From positions 496,001 through 560,000 of the forward strand of contig JAMAHW010000012.1 of NCBI GenBank assembly GCA_023627715.1: a stretch of 64,000 nucleotides of DNA, written 5' to 3'. This document shows positions 7,574 through 18,789 of this stretch, in pieces. This DNA is from Periconia sp. R9002. Lineage: Eukaryota > Ascomycota > Dothideomycetes > Pleosporales > Periconiaceae. The position numbers and the translations under genes were made by a program. Numbering within the stretch: position 1 is the stretch's first letter; each line of letters opens with the position of its first letter. The notes beneath the pieces were generated by a model. It did no database searches. It was not told the DNA's origin and saw only the letters and a program-made list of their open reading frames with translations.

Positions 7574-10500
7574 AACTAGAATGTACTGTTGCCCTCCATG
7601 TGCCTCGGCCTGGTCCTTCGCTCATCGAGACATCCTTCAACGCAAGCACCACCTTCTTCCTGTCATCTGTGATCCTGCCATGACGGCTGAACTGAAGTCG
7701 ATGACCGTGGTAAGCAGTGAGAATTACGCTGGCCTGTAGTGGTCTCAGTGCCGTTGTATGGGTTATACTTCTCTTGCACTTGCCCTGTGTCCACATCCAT
7801 GGCCAGACCGTCTCTGTCCCCAGTGTAGAGCCCGCATGAGTCCATATCCTGATCTGATAATGCTCCTCAGGTATATCGCCACGCCTTTCGCCGCTACCGC
7901 AAACAGGAATATCGTTCTCTCCTCCCCAACGCGCGCTGTCTCCATGGACAGTGGGAATGCCTTTCGCTCACGGATGCGTACTGTTCCCTTGATACTTTTC
8001 TTGTCCGGACGGTTATGTGAGAGTAGGGTGGATGGTATATGTGTGTATTGGTACCGTATCTGGCTATCTGCTATGGATGTACCTATCTAGCTATCCTGAT
8101 CTGGCGCTGGCGCGTGGCGCTTTCCTCCCTATACCCTCACAGTCGGTCAAGACGTATTCCGTCCGCTTCTCTGAAGGTAACTAGGCTCGCTGAGGTCTCT
8201 CCTAGTTCCCTCGTAGTTCATTTCGCCTCGTCGCGTTGATTTGGCATCCTGGCGTGGGATTTGGGGTAGGGCTCCGTGAGCCGCCGTGTCTTTCTAGCTC
8301 TGTAGTCGCAACCGTAACATCGTGCTTCAGGGTATGAGGAAAGAGGCGTAAGAGCTGAGCGTAATGAACAAGGACTAGATTTCAAGCAGTCGCCGCTGCC
8401 ATCGCTACCATCGCTGCAAGCTGTGAGAAACGCGAGTATGATACACTCACACCCCATGATCGTGACTATCTGTCACGACCACAGTCCACAGTATGAGCTC
8501 GTGGAGTCGCAATCCGTTACAAAGAGCCCAAGTTGCATTTGACAACGCCAGATATTCGCAGATCCTTGACGGGCCTGGCGAAGGAAGCGCGGTTTCTTGC
8601 GCTGTAGTGCCTGTGTCAATATCGTCCGCATTTTAACGGTCAGGCACGACGGCCAGACGACCATGAGAACAATCTCATAATGATATCTATATGAGATTGG
8701 CAAACTGCTTGACGCGCGGGTTGGCTTGTACCGTCGCCCGCACCTCCACTGGGCTGTGTCAGGGCCATGTATGGGTATGATGTGTACCTATGTATTGGTG
8801 TGCTAGCTAGCTATGTGCCTGTATATGATGATATCCGGCGCCTGCCCTCCATTGTGCCTTCCTCCAGAGTGCAGGCCCTCACAGGCTGCGCAAGCACTCC
8901 CTAGAAAAAAGCAACCGAGCGTCCCGCTTCCCCAGAACGTCTCGGCATATCAATACTGCAATGAGGCCGACAAAGATTGAGGTACGTGGGAATGGGCATG
9001 TGGAATGAAGTCCGCGTATCTAATTGTAACAAACTAGCGCAAACTTATACATGTCCAATGACGGGAACCAGGCAGCAAGAACCATTCTGCAGGCGAGAAA
9101 CGCCAGGCCCATTGTTCTATTTACACATCTGTCGCCCTCCTTCAGACGGGGAGTTATATCCTCGTGTGAAATCATTGTCCTGGCCAGCCTTGTCCCTCCG
9201 CGTGGGATCGCGGTGACAGTGGTATCCCAGCCGCAAGCCCAACCTTTACTCCTCCGCTTTGTAGATCTCCAGTTGTGGGTGTGGCGGCACAAGATGCCTT
9301 GTTCCAGTCCATCCTGCTTTTCTGAAGTATCTCGGTGTTTCGCGGCGGGGTGACTATGGGATTGCCTGCTTCTGTCACAAAAGGAACGGTCAGTACACGG
9401 ACAGGTACAAACCTTGGGCGCAAACTACCAGCGTCTGGAGCTTGAGCGCGCCGTGTCGTTCGCGGGGAACTTCGAGTCGGAGAGCATGCAGGACAGAAGC
9501 GGCGGCACACGGCTCGTGAGATTCGGAAGGATGGACGGGGGTAAAGACATCGATGGAGAGCGGCACGAATAGCACACGCGCCGTGGGAGAAGACGGCCAT
9601 CAAATGTCGACACAAGGCCGCAGGCAAGCTCACACCTAGGCATGAAGGAAACGCGTCGAGGTCTACATTGCAAGGCGGGGCACGAAAGTCAAGAACGGCG
9701 GATGGGATGAGCACAGTGGGAGGAAAAAACGCCTACTGTTTCTCATTGAATGCCATGAGACCCGTCGTACCTTTCATATTGAATTAACTGCTGCACCAAC
9801 AAGAGGAATCAACACTACTACTGCGTTATATGCTTTGGCAGCTCTGTGTGTGGGCTGGGTAGACCGCGTGAGACAGCGTGCAACCGTAAACAAACACAGG
9901 ATAGCATGGCGGGCAAGGCAACAACTGAGTCACGTCAACAGGCACTATACGAAGACAAAACACCAAGCACAACAACTTCTTCCTCAAGATACCAGCCAAG
10001 GCCAGTAAGCTCAATGAAAAAGATAGAATGGTCGCGTCACAAGCCAGTAGTGCAGCGGCAAGGACACTGTGACTTCAACTATGAGCAAGCTCAGTGAGAA
10101 GAAGTCTGGTTTCAAAAATTGCAGGAGAGGAGAAACAGCCGCCTGGAGAAACCTCAGACAACTGTTTACCACGGAGGGATGGAGAGAAGAAGAAGAGGAG
10201 GAAAGGAGGGAGGGGAAGACTTATATACTGCACCTCTTGCGCACGGAGCAGGTAATCACGTGAAATAGAGATTAGTCAACGAAGCAGGTAGTATAGTAGG
10301 GAGGCCAATCAGCGTTGAGGAATGCATGAGCGTCACTCGCTGGGCTGAAGGCAAGGCAGCGCCTAGAGTGCCTCCGCTTCTTAGAGCGATATCGGAAGGC
10401 AGGAGTAAGGGTCGATGCCGTTCTCTGTACGCCGGAGGTGTTCGAAATTGGGAATTTGGCACTTCGCTTTGAGCGTGAAACCTATCTGGCTATGAAGAAG

Positions 10501-12300
10501 TAATGCTTGCTACGTGTCATAATGATTTTACGTCTGCTTCTGCGAGCGGTCAGTGGCTCTGTGCGACACCTTGCTCTCATGGTGCAGCATCTGAAACTAG
10601 GTTCAACGCGACTGGTAGTGATCTTGTAACATCCCCGTTCAATGGATGTCGAAATCCTTCCTCGTACTCAAGCTTGTCAAGGCCAACTTCAACTTCTTCA
10701 GCTGGCACAGCGGCAATTGAAATCAGGCGTACCAATACTGGAATATCCCAATGCCTTTCTCAATGCAATCCTGGGGGAACAATTGCCATCGAATGCATGT
10801 GCTCAGCATGGGCTCGCGGATTGCTGAAGCGGTCAAGTCCTATCTTGAAAGCCTACAAAGATGCGCAACAAATACAGAACTATCTACCTACAATATATAT
10901 GGCACCAACTGCAAATGGATATGAATATGGAGTCATGCATGCCATGGAGGAGCTCGCGGTGGCGGTGGTGCTCATTTCCGCCGACATGCCTGTGAAGAGA
11001 ATTTTTCCAACAAACGCACTTTCCGCTACCTATTCCGGCTTCACCCTATGTTCACCAGGCACCCATGGTCACGGGATACCTTACGTAAATCTGCTCACGG
11101 GCCCTCAGGCAGTAGTATATATACCTCGCCGCCCTCCCTCCATCACCTCTTCTTCTTTTTCCCCCATGGTGCGGGGGCATTTGATCTTCTCGTTTTTTCG
11201 CTGCCAGTGAAGAGAACTCTGAGGCAGATATGACCACGGTCTTAGAAAAATGGAAGCTCTTATGCCAACATGTCGTCGCTTCCAGTGGTCTTTGGACATC
11301 CGGGGAGGTCTTAAGATCACTGGGGAATTTTTGAAACTCTTGGGATTGTTCCCTACATACATTTTTCATTGACTCGAATGGCTTTTGCTGTTGTGTTGAG
11401 GAAGAATTGAATTGGGGCTTTGGTTTGGTATGATGTTATGATGTAGACATAGTGTCGTTGTTTTGCCCCGCTATGCTCCGTTGTTGATGTGCTCCGTGGT
11501 ATTGCACCCAGTGCCCATGCCACTGCTTGAGCGTTTCTCTACAGTCTTGTTCAGCTCAATGCTATGTTCTTTCTCTAGATTCATGAAGCCTGTGATGTGT
11601 TATTTTGGAGTGCTGTTTTCGCGTCCTTGGAAGCGCGTTTGGCTGTTTGAGGATGGGCGGTGGATGGTGGCGGGTGTCGCATGCCCAAATTACTGGCCGT
11701 CCGTGACGAGCAACGCGTGGTAGGCAGGGCGCACAACGCAGTGTCACGATACATTCTATATGAATAGTTGTATTTGATGCTGTGTGAGCAATCGAAAGCA
11801 CATCTACATGTCCCTCGTCGTTGTAGTGTGGGATATCCTGCCATGAGGCCCTTTCATTGACCGTCACCCACCATTCATTGCCTCGTGCCACCGAGTGCTA
11901 CAGTGATGATCAATGCCAAACCATCAAATCCGCTCAGCAGGAAAGTACGGATACGGAATACTCTGATAGTAAAGATCCGCTGCTTGGACAATTGGTCCGC
12001 ATGATCTTGTGGTGTACGACCTTCTATCCACCGTGCTGGTACACACCTTTCTTCAGGCCCTCATATTCCCCGTCATCATTGGCTACATACCTGGAGATTC
12101 ATGGGCAGCATTATTGTCATGTGTGACGCAAATCTTGCCTGTGAATGCCCTACATTGTTGACTATATCAGCCCGTCCACTCTGCCAGAGCCAATGCCATG
12201 CAAGGCCGAGCATGCAATACCCTCTTTACAAACGGAAGACTCTGCAAACGCTTTGATCCTTGTAAAGTAAGTTCAAAGCGCACCGGTATCGTTACACCAG
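7574..12300. other. No supported gene
   Basis: Several frames of 60-235 codons exist, but none has a start, splice sites and amino-acid pattern that agree. The longest, 10503-11210 on plus, starts at an ATG but is serine/threonine-rich without recognisable domains, and a shorter frame overlaps it in another phase. I see no tRNA or transposon signature. Confidence 0.4.
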
Positions 12301-12542
12301 CAGACGTATATAGGTCACGACCCGCCCTCGGCCCCTCCAGCAACCTCCACTGCCTCACTCTCCGTACACCTTTACAGTCCGCACGCCCTCACTGCCTGCT
12401 AGACACATTCTTGTCCTCAATAGCACCATCTATTCTCCACCTCATACGAGCCCGCAAGTGCGACTACAAGAGTCTACACCGCGTGCGTGCGTTTTGCAGT
12501 TTCTAACTGCCCCGGACAAATACGATACCTACCAAGGACGCC

Positions 12543-12982
12543 ATGGCTCCGTTTATAGGAGAAAGAACCAAAGAGCATCAAGAATTCCACGTCCATGTTC
12601 ATGAGATAGTCAAGAACGTCAAGGTCTGGCATGGCATAATAGGACTTCTCGAGGGGGTCGACGGACCCTGGCAAGAGGCACTTAGAGAAGGTGATACGTC
12701 TAAGTTTGAAACTTTGACCGCCACCATCATGGAACTTCGCCACTTATTCCTCAACTTCCGTGTAAAAATCTCCTCTCTTCATCAACAGATATTTGCAATG
12801 GCATACGAGATGCTAATGTGACGTCTAGCCTGAGTTCAATGAACTCATCATGAAAGCTTCACTGCACGGATATCTCGAGGAAAAGGAGCTCTTGGAGAGC
12901 CACATCCATCTGAGTAAGTCTTCTTCAATAGTCTCCACGAGAGATGTACTGAGAATCTTCAGCCCTGGAGGTACCGTCTTAA
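12543..12982 (+). CDS. Small three-exon hypothetical protein (107 aa)
   Basis: Proposed exons are 12543-12761, 12829-12913 and 12963-12982. Intron 1 has a weak GTAAAA donor but a good branch/acceptor (GCTAATGTGACGTCTAG). Intron 2 has GTAAGT and ends TCTTCAG. The joined protein begins MAPFIGERTKEHQEFHVHVH and continues from NFR into PEFNELIMKASLHGYLEEKE; it is hydrophilic and mostly helical, with no signal peptide. If intron 1 is not removed the frame stops after 92 residues. A TATA-like GTATATAGG lies at 12306-12314. The family is unknown. It resembles the other small helical genes of this window in size and exon layout only. Confidence 0.5.
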
Positions 12983-13582
12983 GATGACGAAGATCTTTGC
13001 GGTCAGATCCCCATCGCGACGATCCTGTGAGGCTGTCAATCCGGCCTGCCATCATTCGTGAGGAACATTCGATGTTTTGTAGGATTGCTGGATTCAAGTG
13101 GGCTTTGGGGAATGAATGGAAAGATCTGCCTGTTTGATCGCCGCCCTGAGAACGCGACGATTACAAGGTTGAGTCAACTATAGGGCTTGGAACACAATTA
13201 CACAATGGAATCAATGATGACCCACACATCTTTCCTTGGTGATCCATGATTTACGACACAGTTCATCCTCCGTGTCGCGGCGCTGTAGCCAGTTTCATGC
13301 GCGCCTACGAGATTCACTCTTGCAGGCTCACGACTTTGGCGATCATCCCTGTCCCTGTATAATAAGTCTTTCACCGGTAGAGAAAGGTGCCCGCACAACC
13401 TTTCTGCCTTGGTGTATCCGCCATCGAACATAAGTTGCTTTCATTCCTTCCTTCCCCGCCTTTTTCTGCAACCATCTGCCAACATCCAACCTGCCGCGTA
13501 AGCGCCTCTCATTCCCTACTGTTCTTCGTATACTATTCTCTAACTCTTTCCTTCCCAGATCAGAATCTGCAATCACGGCATC

Positions 13583-14014
13583 ATGGCGTCTCACTCTGAT
13601 GGAGTACATCCGGTCGACCAGAACGGAGCACATCCCATCGAACAGAACGGAGCACATCCCGTCGATCAGAATGGCGCACATCCCGTCGATGAAAACGGAG
13701 TCCAGGACATCACCACCTCCAACGTGGCTGCTGAACCACCACACGAGGAGGGTCAGTGGACAGATAGAAGCAATCTGCGCGTGGAAATTCAAATCCTTGA
13801 TCTCATAATCAGACGCCTCGTCGAGCGGGTTCCTGAAGTTTCTCGTCTTCATGACGACGATAGTATTGACCAGCTCGTCGCTGAGATACTCAGCAAGATC
13901 CAAGCTCGGAATCAGGCGCAGGTACGCAGTCTTCCAACATATGTTTATAGAAGCTGATTATGATCTTAATACGTTTCGTAGGCACAATATAATGCCTACC
14001 TTCAAGGACGTTAA
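13583..14014 (+). CDS. Hypothetical protein with N-terminal octapeptide repeats (123 aa)
   Basis: Exon 1 is 13583-13921 and exon 2 13982-14014, joined in phase 0 (CAG|GTACGC ... TTTCGTAG|GCA); the end reads RNQAQAQYNAYLQGR. A probable intron in the 5' leader runs 13498-13558 (GTAAGC ... CTAAC ... CCCAG). Residues 6-40 are about four copies of an octapeptide of the type HPVDQNGA, encoded by a 24-bp DNA repeat at about 13602-13700. The rest is acidic and helical (NLRVEIQILDLIIRRLVERV). There is no signal peptide, and no dibasic sites separate the repeats, so a secreted processed peptide precursor is unlikely. Function unknown. Confidence 0.6.
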
Positions 14015-14540
14015 CGAGCATGTTTTGAATGGGTAAGTCGTCTCCATTTCTCATAGTAGACGTTTGCTGAAAAGATTATCTTAGTGAAGAGCTCCTGCTC
14101 GCTACAATGACAACATGCATCATAATCATATCAACACAATATCTGCTTCGAATGGAAAGGGGATGGATGTGACGCCAACACGGTCGATTTCGCCTACGGG
14201 CCCATAGAAACATTGGACATTAAGATTCCCTGTAATATACCTTTCTAGGACAATGCTACGTGACAACTTCCAGTGACCAATATCGATATGCGCACTATGC
14301 TCGATTTATCGTAGCTCGTGGATAGATGGTCTGCCGTTTTTTCTTGGCATGTAACCGTGACTGTGATAGACACAGAAGGCTCTCTTCTGTAATTTGTCTT
14401 CCAGACAACCTCTGTACCCGATATTCAACCGTGCAAACGAAGCTTCAATACATAAAATGTCGGTGGCGGTACCATAGCCATTCAACCGCTCCACCACTCC
14501 ACCTCCTCGCCGCTATCTCCTCAAAACGCAGACTCACATC

Positions 14541-15573
14541 ATGGATAGCGACCAGAAGGAGATCCGCAAGGATCGGCTTGCCTTTTGCCGCAGTTGCCGT
14601 CGCGAGGGCTTGGATTACTGCGCGTGCCCGCCTGTAAGTCGAACGATCTCCCTGCCGAAATAGCTGGTCGCTGACGCACTCACAGGACACCTTCAGGCCC
14701 TCGTTGCCTTCCAGCAAACGTTCAAAGTCTAAAAAGCGCGCGAAGGAGCTTGCTAATCCGCATAAGCTAATTGGGCGTTTCAAACACAGCGGCAAGCGTC
14801 TGCCTGTCATGAAACCTCTCGCCGACGACGCGAAAGATGATGCCAAAGAGCGCAAGGACGACAATGGCGGCGGCAGCGACGAGGACCTAGTACACTCTAC
14901 GACAGATCAGCACACTGATCCTCATCAGCTCATCGGGCATTCCAAGTACGGCGGCAAGCGTCTGCCCGGCACGACTCTCTTCGCCGCCAACGCTTACAGC
15001 GACACCGAGATGGACACGGACAACGACTTTGAGCACGAGGAACCGGCACAACTGCATGAGCTGAGAGAGCCTTCTAAGTACAGCGAGAAGCTTCCGCGTG
15101 GTACGACACCCCTCGTCGACAGCGTCTTCAGTGATGCCGAGGAAGACTTCGACAACGATAATAACGACGAGACCCCAGTACAGCTGCATGAGCTGAGCGA
15201 GCGTTCCAAGTACGGTAGCAAGTTTCTTCCTGGCATGAAGCCCCTCGCCAACGCTGGCGAAGACAACGACGATAACGGCACGTCCAGCACACTATCGAGC
15301 GCCACCCTTGATCATAGGCCCGGAGTAAACCACTCTCCAACGACTCCAATCCCAGGGGAGGCGACTGAGCACAGCTTCGATTTGGCTTTGGGAGTGATCG
15401 GGGCCTTACCACCTCAGCAAGTCGCGGAATTCAGTGACGAATATATCCAGCGAGGATTCGCTCTGGCTGAGTTCGTGATCGAACATCCTGAGAGCCAGGA
15501 AGCCAAAGACTGGGCAGCAATTGATCTCACCGCGGATGTGGAGTTTCTGGGGATTTGGAAAAGCTTTAAGTGA
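14541..15573 (+). CDS. Acidic repeat protein with N-terminal Cys cluster (326 aa)
   Basis: Exon 1 is 14541-14633 and exon 2 14686-15573, joined in phase 0 through a 52-base intron (CCT|GTAAGT ... CTGACGCACTCACAG|GAC). The N-terminus has four cysteines (C16, C19, C27, C29 in FCRSCRREGLDYCACPP), possibly metal-binding. A basic stretch (SSKRSKSKKRAKE) could be a nuclear signal. From about residue 55 four diverged copies of a 43-54-residue module follow, starting near residues 55, 109, 152 and 195. Each has PH/LHxL, SKYGGKRLPG-like and an acidic D/E-rich tail. The C-terminus (ALGVIGALPPQQVAEFSDEY) is a separate helical domain. I do not recognise the family; a nuclear role is only suggested. Confidence 0.65.
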
Positions 15574-18377
15574 TGGCATTTGGAAGCTTTGGAGATACCT
15601 CGGAATAATCCTTCATCGTTCTGGCCGATGGCTTAGGCTTCTGGATGAGTGTTTTCAGATTCAGTGGAGGTTTTCACAGCCATTTATACCTGTCGTGGCG
15701 GGTGGAATAGCGGGTACAGAATTGTCAGGCTTTCACAGCTAGATGATCATATCCGAATTCGAGAATAATGTATAATGCTTATATGTCCACATTCACTGAT
15801 GCCGTGAGGTCTTTGGCCTATCCGCGATGAATATATTCTGAGTTTGTGCATCCTTTGGTTTGACAAAGGCAAATAATGCTATGGAACTATCGGGCAAGAA
15901 TTATGCGGAAGGTGCGACCATGTCCTAGATCTCATTCGGGTGAGTTGTTCCTTGGAGCGATGTGTCCAGTGATCTACCTTTTCAGGTCAGGAACTGACGC
16001 CTTTGACATATGTCCCCTCTCTCTTAAAAGCATTTGAATGCATCCAAACTTTTGATATGCCCTATTGTGTGTTCCTCATGTATCTTCCTTCCTCGTAACC
16101 ATAGCCTGCCATCCTTGCCTTCCACCATCGAATATTCCGCGAAGAGATTCAGTTTATAGGGCATAAGCGAAAGCGTCTCTCACGACCATATTTTCTTCCT
16201 TTGTTTCCCTAAGATGTCCAATCCTTTTCCTTGTGTTCGCTTTCATACCTTCGAGGAGATGTACTCGTAAGATTCCGTCCGTCGTTCGAAATGCCGTAGG
16301 AAGGGCGTATGACTTCTAATGCGTACAGAAAGTGATCGAATTTGTAATGAATGCTCTTCAATGTTTGTGCTTGCCCGGCGAGGGCTTTTCCAAGCGTCAG
16401 CCGTCCGGACACGATCGACGTCAGGCGAGTCTCGTTCCAGAAATTGTCAGCATGCCCTCGTTGTACCATTCTTCTCTAAAATGCAGTCATTTTGTTCACG
16501 AGTTCATCATTTCAGCGGCAGCGGATCAGGGTCGGAATGTTAGAGTGGTATCCGCGCGGTAGTTTTAGACGGACGGCGACAGCGCTTGCAGGCATAGGAG
16601 GGGATACGCGGCCATCTGCTGCCAGAGTATTCGAGGAAGCGTTTCTAGATCGTCTTCAGGTTAAGGCAACAATGAAATAACCTGTTCTCTTGGGGTTGGA
16701 TACCGTCCTGGGGCCGGTCGTTGAGGTCACGAGCGAGGAGGGTCGTGAACTTGGGTAAAAAGATGCCAAACTATCAGGTAGATTAGCAAATGAATCTAAG
16801 AGCCTATGGTACGAGCATAGGGGCAAAGTAGACGTAGAAGGCGGGCGAGCAATATTCTTGCCACCTTCAGGCTGGTCTGCACATGTGAAGGATTTTTTCA
16901 TAATAAGTTCCAGCGGTGAAGTGTACCGTGTACCTGACAGTTCCCAGTCTCGTATCTCCTGTCAAATGTTGATCTTTTTCTACCTATGCAGGCGATGACC
17001 TGCTCGCTAATCCAAAGATGTTCATACGCGCGCACGGGAAATTATATCCTCGAAGATAGAACGCTTGGAGTACAAGCTCAGTAAAGATGGTGCGGGCGGC
17101 GGAGCCTTCTGAGTTTGCATAAGCCGTTTCGAAATGCATCTCCCAGGCGTGGCCTCTGCCTTGACCTTTTCGACGGCTTGATTTCCACCTAATGTAATTT
17201 CTTGGGGGTAGAAAAGGACCTGCGGGTTTCGGTGTGGAATCTGGCTCTGTTCGGCGCGTCCGTTCGGTTCGGTCATGGACGCCACTCGAGTGACTTAAGC
17301 CTGACTGGATCGGGATGGCGATGCGAGCAGGCAACGGTAAAGAGGAAACGATAACCTGTCAGTTGATTCAGCTTCATTCTTGAAAACTTGTTAAAGCAAT
17401 AGGGAGTTGGTGAGGAGGGAGAACAGGGCGGTGGGGCATGTGGTTGGTCATGTCGCCGCGCAAATCGGTTTCTGCACGCGGGCGGGCGCGCCCATTCGCA
17501 GGAAAGATTTGCCGGATTTTGCTCTCTCATTTGGTTTGAATGATCACAAACCTGGCACTCGATGAAAAATGTGGGAAAGCGTCTCAAGCTTGGCGTTCGT
17601 TGTGATCGCAGCGGGTCGATGCAGGAAAACGAAGTCTTTTGCCTACTGGACTGAAAAAGGCGGTGAAGCCAACACCTCCAGCCCATCGTGATCAAGCACG
17701 CCCAAAATGGCTAGAGACAGACAGACACATTCTCGTCCGTAAAGTTCGTGTGGAATCCAACTCCCCTGTAAATTCTCTTTCCAATTCATGCGGTGACTTT
17801 GGGGTGTTATTGCAGATACTTGCTTCGTAGTCCTGAATTGGTTGCTAGAAGATATGCTAGCAAAGAGTGCAGCAAACAACTTATATTTACGTCTAGAGCT
17901 CTTCCTAATTCTTGGAGAATAATCAATGTCTCTACTTAAACACATCCTCGTTGAAATCTACATGCCTCTGTTTGAAAGCTTGGGTGAGCCAGAATATATC
18001 TTCCAAAAACTACCTGGCTCCTCGTGCCAAATGATGCATGAGAAAGATGCCAGAGAAACAATTTATCGTTAACGTACAAATTGGTGTTTCGTAATAGGAG
18101 AAATGCCTACAATTATGTACATGATTCTTGTGATATGCTACCTAGGTAGCTCTCTGCCGACGAAAATTGAACAACAAAGAGTAGGGCCATCAAGAATACC
18201 CACCCAACTATCACGAACAATGACGACCGGGCTGCCATAGGCATGGATGAAATACTTTCAATCTGATAATCCCACGGCTCTTGTAATCCTTGTTTCCTAT
18301 TGTTTGTCGGAGTATTCTCGTCACAGTATTTCGAAAGCGGCCGCCATTGTCCACGACCTATGTCATCTGTATTGTTT
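15574..18377. other. No supported gene
   Basis: Only short or alternative-start frames are present. The minus-strand frames at 17022-17945 overlap each other in different phases and lack a consistent splice model. Confidence 0.4.
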
Positions 18378-18755
18378 TCATGTATGCAGCATGAATGCCT
18401 GGAGAATCGTTAGAATCATCGACATGGCAAAAGCTACAGAAAAAAATAAGTAACTATTGTGTCGAAATTTTCGATGCCTCGAGACAAGGGCGAACTTACT
18501 TCCTAACCACCATGTTCCATCATGAACTCCGCTACCGCCTTGAAGTACTCGATATCCCACATCAGGCGATGCCTCTCTTGCTACATAAGTCCCATTAACA
18601 TTTGTCATTCGCGTCTTGTAATCGTTGAGATACTTTACCTCAGCCTCGGGCCATCCAAAATTTTTCTCAAGTGTCTGGAGGTAACGTTGGAGCTGGTCCA
18701 AGACACGCTCGCCAAGGAGAAGTTGGTGGAAGGTAAGGGTGGGTTGCGGATCCAT
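18378..18755 (-). CDS. Small hypothetical protein (103 aa), two exons
   Basis: Exon 1 is 18755-18500 and exon 2 18433-18378. The intron is clear: GTAAGTTCGCC ... TTTTTTTCTGTAG, phase 1. The protein starts MDPQPTLTFHQLLLGERVLD and runs through KNFGWPEAEVKYLNDYKTRM to WWLGTFAMSMILTILQAFML, ending in a hydrophobic segment that could be a tail anchor. An upstream minus-strand exon (about 18885-18852) can be joined through GTATGT ... CGAACAG to add NNITRNISSTSIGPTSG, but no ATG was found for it, so the MDPQP start is preferred. The family is unknown. Confidence 0.6.
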   Translation of the reverse strand: MDPQPTLTFHQLLLGERVLDQLQRYLQTLEKNFGWPEAEVKYLNDYKTRMTNVNGTYVAREASPDVGYRVLQGGSGVHDGTWWLGSKFALVSRHRKFRHNSYLFFSVAFAMSMILTILQAFMLHT

Positions 18756-18789
18756 GCCGGACGTAGGGCCTATGGATGTGGATGATCTG

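Noticed and set aside
7281..7739. Frames running through the gap
   Set aside because: They depend on unknown bases; the coding-like part is only the minisatellite.
9172..9714. 180-codon minus-strand frame
   Set aside because: It starts at a non-ATG codon, is rich in Arg/Pro/Cys with no domain or splice structure, and overlaps frames in other phases.
10503..11210. 235-codon plus-strand frame
   Set aside because: Ser/Thr-rich without domains; a shorter frame in another phase (10642-10827) looks equally plausible. Not enough to support a gene.
13343..13903. 186-codon antisense frame with repeated IDGMCS
   Set aside because: It is the complement of the octapeptide repeat of the plus-strand gene, so its repetitiveness is inherited.
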